Source: Gimesia benthica (GTDB taxonomy: Bacteria > Planctomycetota > Planctomycetia > Planctomycetales > Planctomycetaceae). From it: a DNA stretch of 64,000 bases. Position 1 is the stretch's first letter. Each line of letters begins with the position of its first letter. The notes under the pieces are model-generated. The model worked only from the letters and a program-made list of their open reading frames with translations, had not been told where the DNA came from and did no database searches. The stretch is taken from the NCBI RefSeq assembly GCF_009720525.1, contig NZ_CP043930.1:186001-250000 (forward strand). Direction: 5' to 3'. Below, piece by piece: positions 17,374 through 25,707 of this stretch. The position numbers and the translations under genes were made by a program.

Positions 17374-18157
17374 ATGGACAATCTCACCTTCAACGACGAA
17401 CTCCTCGCACGCCAGCCTGCTCGTGGTATTGATGTTGAAACCACGCTCGCGCACTTCGCCATCATCACCTGTCTGATCGACCCGGCAGTACTTCGTCCGT
17501 TGATCCATCCCCGCTTCCAACTCGACCTGGTGGAAGTCGATGGACAGGAGAGGGCACTACTCTCAGTGGTCCCCTTCATGGATCAGGACTTCCGCTTCGT
17601 CCGCTTTCCCTGGATCAGATGGCGTTTCGGCCAGACGAACTATCGAGTATACGTCACTGATACCCAAACCGGCGAGCACGTTGCATGGTTCATCGGTACG
17701 TCCCTGGACTCCTGGACCGTTTCCATCCCCCGACATCTCTGGAAACTCCCCTGGCATCGGGCGCATATCAGCTTTGACTGTAACTACGACGAGACAACAC
17801 GCCGTTATACTCGCTATCGCATGCAGACAACTGACAGTTGGGCCGACGCGGAAGTCGAACTTCAGGATACCGGCCAGCCCCCCCACCGAACTGTCAGGCT
17901 TTGATGACCTGGAAACGGGACTGGTGATCTTAACCCACCCCCGCAAAGGTTTTTATTATCGCCGCGACGGGCGACTGGGCACATATCAGATCTGGCATGA
18001 CCGGCTGCAGCCAACCGTCGGCAGGATCACCTCGCCGCGCTTCTCACTTCTCGAGGAACGGGGATTTGTTGCATCAGGAGCAGAACCAGCCATCCACAGT
18101 GTTCTATTACAGCACGAAACTGAGTTCACGATCTATCTGCCTCCACACACCTTATAA
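17374..18157 (+). pseudogene. DUF2071 (YqjF-like) gene interrupted by a one-base shift at a C7 run
   Basis: Codons from ATG 17374 give a DUF2071-like N-terminal part (CLIDPAVLRPLIHP, LLSVVPFMDQ, NYRVYVTD) ending at 17904. The rest of the domain continues in the +1 frame to the TAA at 18155-18157 (GFDDLETGLVILTHP, YQIWHDRLQPTVGRI, then a C-terminal strand). The switch falls at seven consecutive C, 17878-17884: with six C the two parts join as a single protein of about 260 residues. Codon use is good on both sides, so the change is recent, a sequencing error, or a slippage site. DUF2071 proteins belong to the acetoacetate-decarboxylase-like fold; their function is not established. Confidence 0.65.
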
Positions 18158-18717
18158 TCGGTAGTTTTACTAATTGAGATGAGTAGTCCCGTTCCCCCCT
18201 GACGATCACGACATTATGTCTCACCTCATGCGACTAATTTGCTTCTCTGCCATCAGCTAAAATGAGGCATATTCCTCAAACCAGACTAAAATCAAGAAAT
18301 ATAATCAGTACGATCTTGTATGATTATACTTCGCTAGATAGCTTCACTTCACATCCAAAAAAGAGTCCTCATAGTTGTTCTCAGCAATATTTTCTGGGTA
18401 TCCAGATCTCCCCTTACGTATCATCACAAATATTTTTTATCTCTGATATTCTCTAGTGTTAGCATTGGGTTTGTAGCAGGACATAGCGCACTGCACGAAT
18501 CAGTAATGCCAGACTGATTTCTTTCAAACCGCACGTCGATTGTTTATTAACATAACAGTTTCGCGTCCTATGATGTCATAATCTCACTTGAACACATCAC
18601 ATTATCGCTAATTTTATACCGATCCTCTCTGCGCCTGAAACATTGAAGTCACTCAGTCCCGCCTGACTATGCACCGTTTCATACTTCCTTCGTTTTCATG
18701 TATCCTATATTTTCAAA
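18158..18717. other. AT-rich intergenic region
   Basis: About 560 bases, clearly richer in A and T than the surrounding genes. The only plus-strand frame of note (18262-18456, 64 codons) has no ribosome site and an implausible composition. The region should contain the promoter of the receiver-HDOD/kinase pair, but I cannot assign -35 and -10 boxes with confidence. No clear inverted repeats or tRNA-like folds were found. Confidence 0.5.
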
Positions 18718-20529
18718 GTGAGTCTGCCGATCACACGACAGACTCAGTTTTCGGAGGATTTAGCCATAAATTCTTTTCAATACCACGCCCTGATTGTTGA
18801 TGATGAACCATCCCTGCGGCAATTGCTGGCCCGGGCACTGAGCAAGGTTGGTATTCGCTGTGATACGGCAGAAAACGGTATGGCTGCCCTGGATATGTGC
18901 CAGCGCCATACTTATGACCTGGTGATCGTTGACCTCAAAATGCCGCAAATGAATGGACACGCCTTATGTCTGCAGTTGATCCAACGGCAGGACCAGCGAC
19001 CGGAAATCTGTGTGCTCACCGGCATCATGCAAGACTTAATTGACGAAGATCTGCGGAAGCGGGGTATCAAACACCTCTATCGCAAACCCGTTGATTACAA
19101 AGAATTTTCGCAGAACATGCTGGAGATCCTGAAGAAAAGTGCCGCTGCTCACACAAAAGATTCGAAACCGATTCAAACGGCCTCTGCCGCCGCAACCCCC
19201 TCCAGCTCGAAGCACAATGTCGTTGTCCTGAGTCCCGACACGTCGTTCTGTCACCGTATTGTACTGGCTTCCGCTGAATCGCCCCTGGATGTAATCATCG
19301 CCCTCAGCACTGATCACCTGCTGGAGATTGTAAATGAAAAACGAGTTGATCTGCTGATCATTGATCAGGAAATCTCGGGATTCCTGCGGGGAAATCAGAT
19401 TGTCGAGCGCCTGCACGCAGACCTGATCAATATTCCCGCATTCCTGAGAGGCTCCCGGGATTCCATCGAACGACTCAACATCGATAACTGCCAGGGAGTG
19501 GAACGGACCATTGAAGAGGACACCAACGAAACCGAAATTCTGAACATGGCCTACGGCTTCATGTCGCGTCTTTCACACCATTGTCTGATGATTGATTCCG
19601 CGGCCCGCCGCCTGGTCACCGAATTCAGTGATGTACCTCCCATTCCACATGTACTCACCAGGCTTGCCGAACATGCTGCCCGCTCGTCTCTGGAAATTTC
19701 GATCCCGCAACTGGTCAGCGAAATTGAAACCGACTCGCGATTGACTTCCGAGTTGATCAAGGTCGCGAATTCATCACAGGTTGCCGCTTCATCAAAACAG
19801 AAAGATCTCAAAGGCATCGTCACCCTGCTGGGCCCCCGACAGGCAATTGCCATCTGTCTCTCGCTGGGACTGCGGACGGTCCACTCCAAACTGATGAAGC
19901 CCTGGGCGGAAGAATTTCGTCACTGGTATCTCAAACGCACCTCGCTGATCGCTGCCACTGCAGAATCAGTCGCCCGTTATTATGATTCTGTCCCACCGGA
20001 AACGGCCTACCTGCTGGGGATCCTGCAAGATATCGGCATCCTGGTGCTGGCTGAGCACTACGGGGAAGTCTATTTTGAGCGGGTCGTGAAACGAGTCCGT
20101 AATATCCCGACCTTACAGTTCACCACTTCCGAGAACATGGTCACCAATACCGACCATGGGATGGTCTCGGCAGCCGTGCTGCAATCCTGGAGTTTCCCGT
20201 TTTCCATAGTGCAGCCCGTGTATGCGCATCACAAGGATGACAGCGACATGAACCTGCCTATCATGACACAGGGGCTGGTCCGCTGCATGCGGGTCGCGGA
20301 AGCCTTCGCAGAGATGTGCGATCAGCCCGTCCCACAACGGATTTTAAAAGTAAATCAACTGCTATCTGAATATTACGATAAAGGAAGAATGGATTCGCAG
20401 GATGTCTTTCTGACCGCGATTGAAAAAACAAACAAGATGACGGAAGTCCTGCACACACCGCCTTTGTCCTCTGATGAACTGGAAAAAATTGTCAGTCAAC
20501 TTCGGGAAAGTGATCCAAAGCATTCATGA
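18718..20529 (+). CDS. Receiver-HDOD signalling protein
   Basis: Taken from GTG 18718 the product has 603 residues. Residues 22-135 are a receiver with Asp 28-29, phospho-acceptor Asp 72 (IVDLKMP), Thr 101 and Lys 123. About 165-285 is a second, degenerate receiver-like domain (LSPDTS, LLIIDQEIS) that lacks the acidic pair. About 300-500 is an HDOD domain (IPHVLTRLAEH, ELIKVANSS, LGPRQAIAICLSLGL, YLLGILQDIGIL). HDOD proteins tie signalling to regulation but their biochemistry is mostly unknown. The GTG has no ribosome site; GGAGGA at 18753-18758 points instead to the in-frame ATA at 18766. Its stop overlaps the next kinase gene (ATGA), so the two are coupled. Confidence 0.85.
   Translation: MSLPITRQTQFSEDLAINSFQYHALIVDDEPSLRQLLARALSKVGIRCDTAENGMAALDMCQRHTYDLVIVDLKMPQMNGHALCLQLIQRQDQRPEICVLTGIMQDLIDEDLRKRGIKHLYRKPVDYKEFSQNMLEILKKSAAAHTKDSKPIQTASAAATPSSSKHNVVVLSPDTSFCHRIVLASAESPLDVIIALSTDHLLEIVNEKRVDLLIIDQEISGFLRGNQIVERLHADLINIPAFLRGSRDSIERLNIDNCQGVERTIEEDTNETEILNMAYGFMSRLSHHCLMIDSAARRLVTEFSDVPPIPHVLTRLAEHAARSSLEISIPQLVSEIETDSRLTSELIKVANSSQVAASSKQKDLKGIVTLLGPRQAIAICLSLGLRTVHSKLMKPWAEEFRHWYLKRTSLIAATAESVARYYDSVPPETAYLLGILQDIGILVLAEHYGEVYFERVVKRVRNIPTLQFTTSENMVTNTDHGMVSAAVLQSWSFPFSIVQPVYAHHKDDSDMNLPIMTQGLVRCMRVAEAFAEMCDQPVPQRILKVNQLLSEYYDKGRMDSQDVFLTAIEKTNKMTEVLHTPPLSSDELEKIVSQLRESDPKHS
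18753..18758 (+). promoter_or_regulatory. Shine-Dalgarno GGAGGA aimed at a possible ATA start codon
   Basis: GGAGGA lies seven bases before ATA 18766-18768, in frame with the receiver-HDOD gene. A start here would leave six residues before the receiver domain's first strand, which is usual for response regulators, whereas the upstream GTG at 18718 adds 16 more residues and has no ribosome site. Confidence 0.35.
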
Positions 20530-22862
20530 ATTTCTCATTTGAAAATTCGATCGACGTCAACACTCTGAAACAGGTCATCGAGAAAACCATCAATGCCGTG
20601 GTTGTTACGGACAATCGTGGTCTGATCACCTGGATCAACAAAGGCTTCGAACGGATGACCGGTTTCCAGTTCGATGAAGTCATCGGGAAAAAACCGGGGG
20701 ATCTCCTGCAGTGTGAAAAAAGTGATCCCGAGGTGATCCAGACAATGCGCACGGCCATCGAGACTGCAGAACCCTTCGAGGTCACCATCTATAACTACAC
20801 AAAGCAGGGAGAGGGGTACTGGAACTGCATCGAATGTATGCCCCTTTACGAAGCAGACGAACACACCGGCTTTCTGGCCATTCAGACCGATGTCACTTCC
20901 CGCATCGAATTTCAGAATCAGTTGATTGAAGCCAATCGTCGAGCACAGGAAAACTCGGAACGGTTGCTGCTCGCGTTTGCCGGTGGGCAAGTCGGCAGTT
21001 GGGACTGGAATCCAATAGAAGACGAAGTCTATTTCCATGAGAGTTGGGAGAACCTGGTGGGTGCCAGACCTGGCTCCCTGGAGCATAAACTCGAAACCTG
21101 GGAACAGCGTATCCATCCCGATGATATCGACAGCTTCACGCAGAAGTTGGCATTCATCACACGTGATAAACATGACACATTTGTTTCTGAGCACCGCCTA
21201 CTCTGCAAAGAGAAGCATTACCGCTGGACCATGGCCCGCGGGCAGGTAGTAGATCGCGATTCGGACGGCAATCCCACCCGTCTGGTGGGAGTCCATCTGG
21301 ATATTTCTGAACAGAAACGTACACAACGGTTACTGGACGAAAGAAACGACCTGCTGCAGACCATTCTGGATGTCATTCCATTTGCCGTCTCCTGGAAGGA
21401 TGCTGACTCCAATTACCTGGGCTGTAATGATCGTTTTCTTGAGTTTTGGGGATTTGATTCCTCTCGAGATGTTATCGGCAATTCAAATCTGAATTTATCG
21501 CTGACAGGCATTCATTCTGAATCAAACATCGATGAAGATCAGCGAATTATGCAATCTGGCGATCCGGTAATGCACAAGATCGAGACCAGTGTGTCAAAAA
21601 ACGGTAGGCCTATGATATTAGACACGAGTAAAGTTCCCCTGAAAATGCATAATGCTGAAACAGGATTACTTATCATTTCAATCGACATCACGGAACTGGA
21701 AACGGCGCGAGAGACGTTACGACAAAATGAACTTAAAGTTCGGCACAGAGGACGCATGGAGGCCGTTGGGGAACTGGCAGGGGGCATCGCTCACGAATTC
21801 AATAATCTGCTACAGGCAATTGGTGGGTTTGTTTCATTTGCCCGCGATGATATCAGTTCCGATTCGCAGGCTCATACCGATTTAAATCAAAGCTTGACTG
21901 CCATCAGTCGCGCGACTCAATTGACCAACCAGCTTCTGCGATTCAGTCGCATCGACGAGGTTGAAAAATATGAATGTAATTCCCTCTCGATCATCGAAGA
22001 TCTGAAAGTATTACTCCGCCCCTTACTCCCCGAGAATATTAATGTCGACTATCAATTAAACGGCACCTTGCCCCTCATCATCGCGAACCCCCTCCTGCTG
22101 GGACAATCACTTCTCAATCTCTGTTTGAATTCCCGTGATGCCATGCCTGCCGGAGGAACCATCACTATAGGCAACCGGCTCATCACGAGCCAACAAAAAA
22201 CCTTCATTGGCTTTTATGTCCAGGATAACGGTTTGGGGATCCCGGAGTACTTACAGGATCGGATTTTTGATCCTTTTTTCACCACCAAAGAGGTCGGGCA
22301 GGGAACCGGGCTGGGGCTCTCCATGGTCTATTCCACTGCCCAGGAGCACCGAGGGTCCATCGAATTTGAATCCCTTCCCGGCCAGGGGGCCCGCTTCGAA
22401 TTGCTGATCCCTGTCATTTCAGACAATCATCAGCCTGAAGATTCAAATCAGACTGATTCGGTCGATATGAAAAACACAAACATCAAATCCATTCTGGTGG
22501 CGGAAGATGATTCAATTGTCATGCGGGTCACTTGTCGTATGCTTGAGAACCTGGGTCACCAGGTCTTCTCTACGAACAACGGTCGGGAGGCTCTGGAAAT
22601 GTATCGTCAGGAGCGGGACAATATTCATTGCCTGGTATTCGATGTGTGCATGCCACTCATGACCGGCACCGAAGCATACGACGAGATCTGTCGCCTGGGC
22701 AATCCTCCGCCGGTTGTCTTCTGTACCGGCTATGATTCCGACCAGAAGCTCAAGAACAACCTCTCCCAGAAAGGTTATCGCCTGATCAACAAACCGTTTG
22801 ACCAGTCGACCCTCGAAGGGGCCATCAACGAAGCACTGCACGAAGCCGCTGGAGAGGAATGA
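20526..22862 (+). CDS. Three-PAS hybrid sensor histidine kinase with receiver
   Basis: The 778-residue soluble protein has PAS domains at about residues 10-125, 150-265 (PAS_3 type, WEQRIHPDD) and 275-395. A HisKA region of the NtrB-like sort follows, with phospho-His 423 in [11 protein letters not shown], then an HATPase domain ([43 protein letters not shown]) and a C-terminal receiver with Asp 706 (VFDVCMP) and Lys in INKPFD. It is cytoplasmic, so it senses an internal signal. The start overlaps the stop of the receiver-HDOD gene by four bases; together they form a kinase-receiver/HDOD pair likely to pass phosphate between them. Confidence 0.88.
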   Translation: MNFSFENSIDVNTLKQVIEKTINAVVVTDNRGLITWINKGFERMTGFQFDEVIGKKPGDLLQCEKSDPEVIQTMRTAIETAEPFEVTIYNYTKQGEGYWNCIECMPLYEADEHTGFLAIQTDVTSRIEFQNQLIEANRRAQENSERLLLAFAGGQVGSWDWNPIEDEVYFHESWENLVGARPGSLEHKLETWEQRIHPDDIDSFTQKLAFITRDKHDTFVSEHRLLCKEKHYRWTMARGQVVDRDSDGNPTRLVGVHLDISEQKRTQRLLDERNDLLQTILDVIPFAVSWKDADSNYLGCNDRFLEFWGFDSSRDVIGNSNLNLSLTGIHSESNIDEDQRIMQSGDPVMHKIETSVSKNGRPMILDTSKVPLKMHNAETGLLIISIDITELETARETLRQNELKVRHRGRMEAVGELAGGIAHEFNNLLQAIGGFVSFARDDISSDSQAHTDLNQSLTAISRATQLTNQLLRFSRIDEVEKYECNSLSIIEDLKVLLRPLLPENINVDYQLNGTLPLIIANPLLLGQSLLNLCLNSRDAMPAGGTITIGNRLITSQQKTFIGFYVQDNGLGIPEYLQDRIFDPFFTTKEVGQGTGLGLSMVYSTAQEHRGSIEFESLPGQGARFELLIPVISDNHQPEDSNQTDSVDMKNTNIKSILVAEDDSIVMRVTCRMLENLGHQVFSTNNGREALEMYRQERDNIHCLVFDVCMPLMTGTEAYDEICRLGNPPPVVFCTGYDSDQKLKNNLSQKGYRLINKPFDQSTLEGAINEALHEAAGEE

Positions 22863-22909
22863 GCGGCCCTTTCCTGTGCAGGACTTTGTTATCCTCCGTC
22901 TCTCTTGAA

Positions 22910-23404
22910 TTAATCCTCATCAGCCCGATCATAAGGGTGCACAGGATCAATATTTCCCTGAACCAGACCGAAGAACGGATCATCCATTTCTGTCAGTACG
23001 CCATGCAGTAAACGGTGGACTCGAAACACATTGTCATAATCCATCGGTGGATGACGGCCAATATAATTTCTCTCCCGCGTGTCTTCATCGTCGTAACAAT
23101 AAAACAGGCCATAGCTTCCCGGGCCGTGTGTCTCGATCCAGTCGAGCATCTCCCACACTGCAGACGTTCTGTGATTACGTGAAACGCACCATGTCAGCAG
23201 GCCTTTTTCATTATTTAACGACTCACACAGTTGCCACTGGATAAAACATTCTGCAGACACATCCATCCATGTTCGAAATTCGTTCCATAATTTCTGATCT
23301 GCGGCATCGATTTCTGCATCGATCCGATCAATGTCAGACAACCTCGCCTCCCTGATTGCTTCACGACTGCTCCGCAGATGACACCAGCCAAACCCCAGTA
23401 ACAT
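22910..23404 (-). CDS. Imm7-family immunity protein
   Basis: The 164-residue product matches the shape of immunity protein 7: an N-terminal GWCHLRSS strand, a long acidic helix, and the characteristic end block GPGSYGLFYCYDDED, NVFRVHRLLHGVLTEMDDPFFG. Imm7 proteins neutralise toxins of polymorphic toxin systems by direct binding in the cytoplasm. No toxin or VgrG/Rhs gene is adjacent, so it is an orphan here. The start ATG has GAGGGG eight bases upstream. It is the first of a group of small immunity-like genes on this strand, interrupted by the plus-strand SMR gene. Confidence 0.7.
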   Translation of the reverse strand: MLLGFGWCHLRSSREAIREARLSDIDRIDAEIDAADQKLWNEFRTWMDVSAECFIQWQLCESLNNEKGLLTWCVSRNHRTSAVWEMLDWIETHGPGSYGLFYCYDDEDTRERNYIGRHPPMDYDNVFRVHRLLHGVLTEMDDPFFGLVQGNIDPVHPYDRADED

Positions 23405-23582
23405 GGTCGTTTCCCCTCTTTGTTATTCCGAAATTCTTTAAGCCAGCGGCGTTTACCCACAGGACTTACCGCAGCATTGACAGTTCACCGCCATTCGATA
23501 TCTTTAGACATCCACTGAACCTCTCTGGTTCGACACATACCGAATTTCGCAAGACGTCTCTTGATACGGGGTACTGCAAATC

Positions 23583-23918
23583 ATGTTAACCTGTTATCTG
23601 GCTCTGGGAGTGGCAATCGTGCTGGAAGTGATCGGCACGTCTGCGCTGCAGGCTTCGCAGCAGTTCACACGCCCGGTCCCCACGGCAATCACGGTGGTCA
23701 CCTATCTGAGCGCCTTCTATTTTCTCTCCCTGGCTTTGAAGATGATCCCGGTCGGCATCGCTTATGCCATCTGGAGCGGGGTGGGCATTGTGCTCATCTC
23801 CTGCGTTGGCCTGATTCTCTTCAAGCAGAAACTGGATTTGCCCGCCATTCTGGGATTGGCACTGATCATCGCCGGAGTTCTCGTGATCAATCTGTTCTCT
23901 CAGACTGTCTCACATTGA
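23583..23918 (+). CDS. Small multidrug resistance (SMR/EmrE-type) efflux protein
   Basis: The 111-residue product has four membrane helices. The essential glutamate sits in the first helix (VAIVLEVIGTSALQAS, Glu 15), with the conserved IPVGIAYAIWSGVGIVLI block in the third and LIIAGVLVIN in the fourth. These are the marks of proton-coupled SMR pumps such as EmrE, SugE/Gdx and QacE, which work as dual-topology dimers exporting cationic compounds or guanidinium. Which of these it exports cannot be told here. It stands alone on the plus strand between immunity-like genes that run the other way. Confidence 0.85.
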   Translation: MLTCYLALGVAIVLEVIGTSALQASQQFTRPVPTAITVVTYLSAFYFLSLALKMIPVGIAYAIWSGVGIVLISCVGLILFKQKLDLPAILGLALIIAGVLVINLFSQTVSH

Positions 23919-23952
23919 ATGCGCAACAGCGTCTATACAAACCGCTCACGCT

Positions 23953-24375
23953 TTATGGTTCCTGTTGAACCAGCTCTTCCGGCGTATTGACGTAGCGGGG
24001 CTCCCCCAGTTGTACCAGCAGATCAGCCGGGTATTGTCCCGCATCCGCACCGCTTCGGAAGACCGGCGTCGTTTCATCGGAGTAAAACAGCATTACATCC
24101 CCCAGCTGCAGCACTTGAAACAACCGTTCCAGAAATGCGGGGTGCCGGATCGGACGGGCGACCATGATCCCAGCGACATCGCCGCTGTCAGCCGCTTCTT
24201 TCCCACCCAGATAAATATCGACTACATCATCGGGCTCCTGAAACCAGACCCGCAGACAGCCGTACTGATCCAGAGACTCTGTCTGGTCAGTTGAAAGTAT
24301 TTCGCATACTGTCGCATAATCAAACCCGATCGGCTCGCCATCACGATAGTTCCAGATGAATGCTTCTATGCTCAT
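23953..24375 (-). CDS. Hypothetical protein, possibly of an immunity-protein family
   Basis: The 140-residue acidic, soluble product has FIWNYRDGEPIGFDYATV near its start and a later MVARPIRHPAFLERLFQVLQLGDVMLFYS block. Its size, acidity and place, eight bases after a DUF1963-like gene and near an Imm7 gene, suggest another immunity-type protein, but this is inference from context; I do not recall a named family for it. It is probably co-transcribed with the gene upstream. Confidence 0.5.
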   Translation of the reverse strand: MSIEAFIWNYRDGEPIGFDYATVCEILSTDQTESLDQYGCLRVWFQEPDDVVDIYLGGKEAADSGDVAGIMVARPIRHPAFLERLFQVLQLGDVMLFYSDETTPVFRSGADAGQYPADLLVQLGEPRYVNTPEELVQQEP

Positions 24376-24383
24376 TTACAATC

Positions 24384-24749
24384 TTAACCACATTCAAAGA
24401 CCGAGATTGTCTCCAGACATTCAAAGCAGAAAAAGACAAAGATCATCCCCACATCGCCAAACATCCATTTCTGATCCTCAGATAAGCTATCAACACGATG
24501 AGGATTCGAATCCCAGTCATGCTCAACAGAGTCGATCTGTGCTGTGAATCGCATCTTGTTCTTACAATGGGGACAGCCCGGCCATTCCTCTTCATTCCCC
24601 TGTATCCAGTCAGGACTGCCCCCCAGCTTGGTCCGCTGTCCGTGGTATTCATAATGTGGTATATCTTCCCCCTTCGGATAAGCCTCTTCTCCTTCTTTCA
24701 CACGCTCCAGAGAGACTCGAAACTCGGGTAACTGATTCACTTTATCCAT
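24384..24749 (-). CDS. DUF1963 (YwqG-like) protein
   Basis: I start the gene at the ATG complementary to 24747-24749, which has GGTGGG six bases upstream (121 residues); a GTG four codons earlier is less well placed. The sequence has KLGGSPDWIQ followed by WPGCPHCKNKMRF with a Cys-x2-Cys pair, an AQIDS strand and FGDVGMIFVFFCFECLET with a second Cys-x2-Cys. This order is that of DUF1963/YwqG proteins, which in genome neighbourhoods often act as immunity proteins. The four cysteines suggest a zinc site. It heads a two-gene unit with the hypothetical downstream. Confidence 0.6.
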   Translation of the reverse strand: MDKVNQLPEFRVSLERVKEGEEAYPKGEDIPHYEYHGQRTKLGGSPDWIQGNEEEWPGCPHCKNKMRFTAQIDSVEHDWDSNPHRVDSLSEDQKWMFGDVGMIFVFFCFECLETISVFECG

Positions 24750-24827
24750 TCGTTTTCCCACCGATCATGGTACCTAAAATACTTGTCTGAAAAGGCCCTT
24801 CATTTCTAACAGACAGCTCCCCCTCAA

Positions 24828-25613
24828 TTAAGTCTGTACCGAATGGGCCATCACACCCACCAGACTGCCGGCCTCAGTCAACCCGACCACAAGCCGCGGG
24901 AACACACAGCCGAAATTCGTAGCACTCATTTTATTGCCATCTCCCACTGCAACGAATACGGGGGAGTGGATCTGTTCCGTGCGTTCACACCAGGTAACCA
25001 GTTTCCGCCACTGGGCAAGCCAGGCGGCATCTTCGGCGACAAAACTTTCCCACAGCAGGCTGTATTCCTGAAGCACGGAACTCTGAATTTTAGCCTGTGG
25101 ATAGATCGCCCTATTGAAAGCGGTGCGAATCAGGGAGGCGGTAATCCGCGTCGGCTTTTCCACTCCGCGATTGATGGTCACAAAAAAGGGATCAAAGGTG
25201 CTGGAACCTTCTGAATAATTCACCGACACACCTTTGAGAATGGAAGCCATCGCTGCAGACAGTTTTTCACACAACACGATCTCCTCTGGATCATGTTCGT
25301 GCACATTGGGTCTGCCCGGCACAAAGAGACAACCACAGGAGTAAACAGCCAGGTGCGGGTGCAGGGTGCTATGATTCCATTCGTCTCGTGGAAATTCCGG
25401 ACCACAGCACATCATACAGGGTTCAAACGGCTTGAGACGTTCCGCCACCAGGTGACACCCATTAACGGTTACCGGGGGCGTTTCCACCTTTTCAGTTGAG
25501 CTCAATTCAAGAGCGGTCTCCTGATCAGCCGACTTACAGCCGCTGATCATCGAACCGGCAGCCAGTGCCAGAATCGTCCGTCTGGAGATCAGCATTGTCT
25601 CTGTGAGTTCCAT
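24828..25613 (-). CDS. Tat-type lipoprotein of unknown function
   Basis: The 261-residue product begins with SRRTILALAAG, a twin-arginine signal, ending in a lipobox (MISGC, Cys 26), so it is predicted to be exported folded and then lipid-anchored. The mature part carries CMMCCGPEF and YSCGCLF, five or more cysteines that may bind a metal or form disulfides. Export by Tat supports a cofactor-bearing protein. No family is recognised. The start chosen has AAAGG about seven bases upstream; a second ATG six codons later is possible. Confidence 0.6.
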   Translation of the reverse strand: MELTETMLISRRTILALAAGSMISGCKSADQETALELSSTEKVETPPVTVNGCHLVAERLKPFEPCMMCCGPEFPRDEWNHSTLHPHLAVYSCGCLFVPGRPNVHEHDPEEIVLCEKLSAAMASILKGVSVNYSEGSSTFDPFFVTINRGVEKPTRITASLIRTAFNRAIYPQAKIQSSVLQEYSLLWESFVAEDAAWLAQWRKLVTWCERTEQIHSPVFVAVGDGNKMSATNFGCVFPRLVVGLTEAGSLVGVMAHSVQT

Positions 25614-25707
25614 AGCCGGCCTTTATTTGCTTCAGAGAGACGTCAATCTGCTAACTGTGACTCTGTCGGACCATTCTACCGCGTCTCTCATCAGGCGGAA
25701 ACCGAAA

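Noticed and set aside
18262-18456. 64-codon frame in the AT-rich region
   Set aside because: Ser/Ile/His/Tyr-rich composition without ribosome site; looks like random AT-rich sequence.
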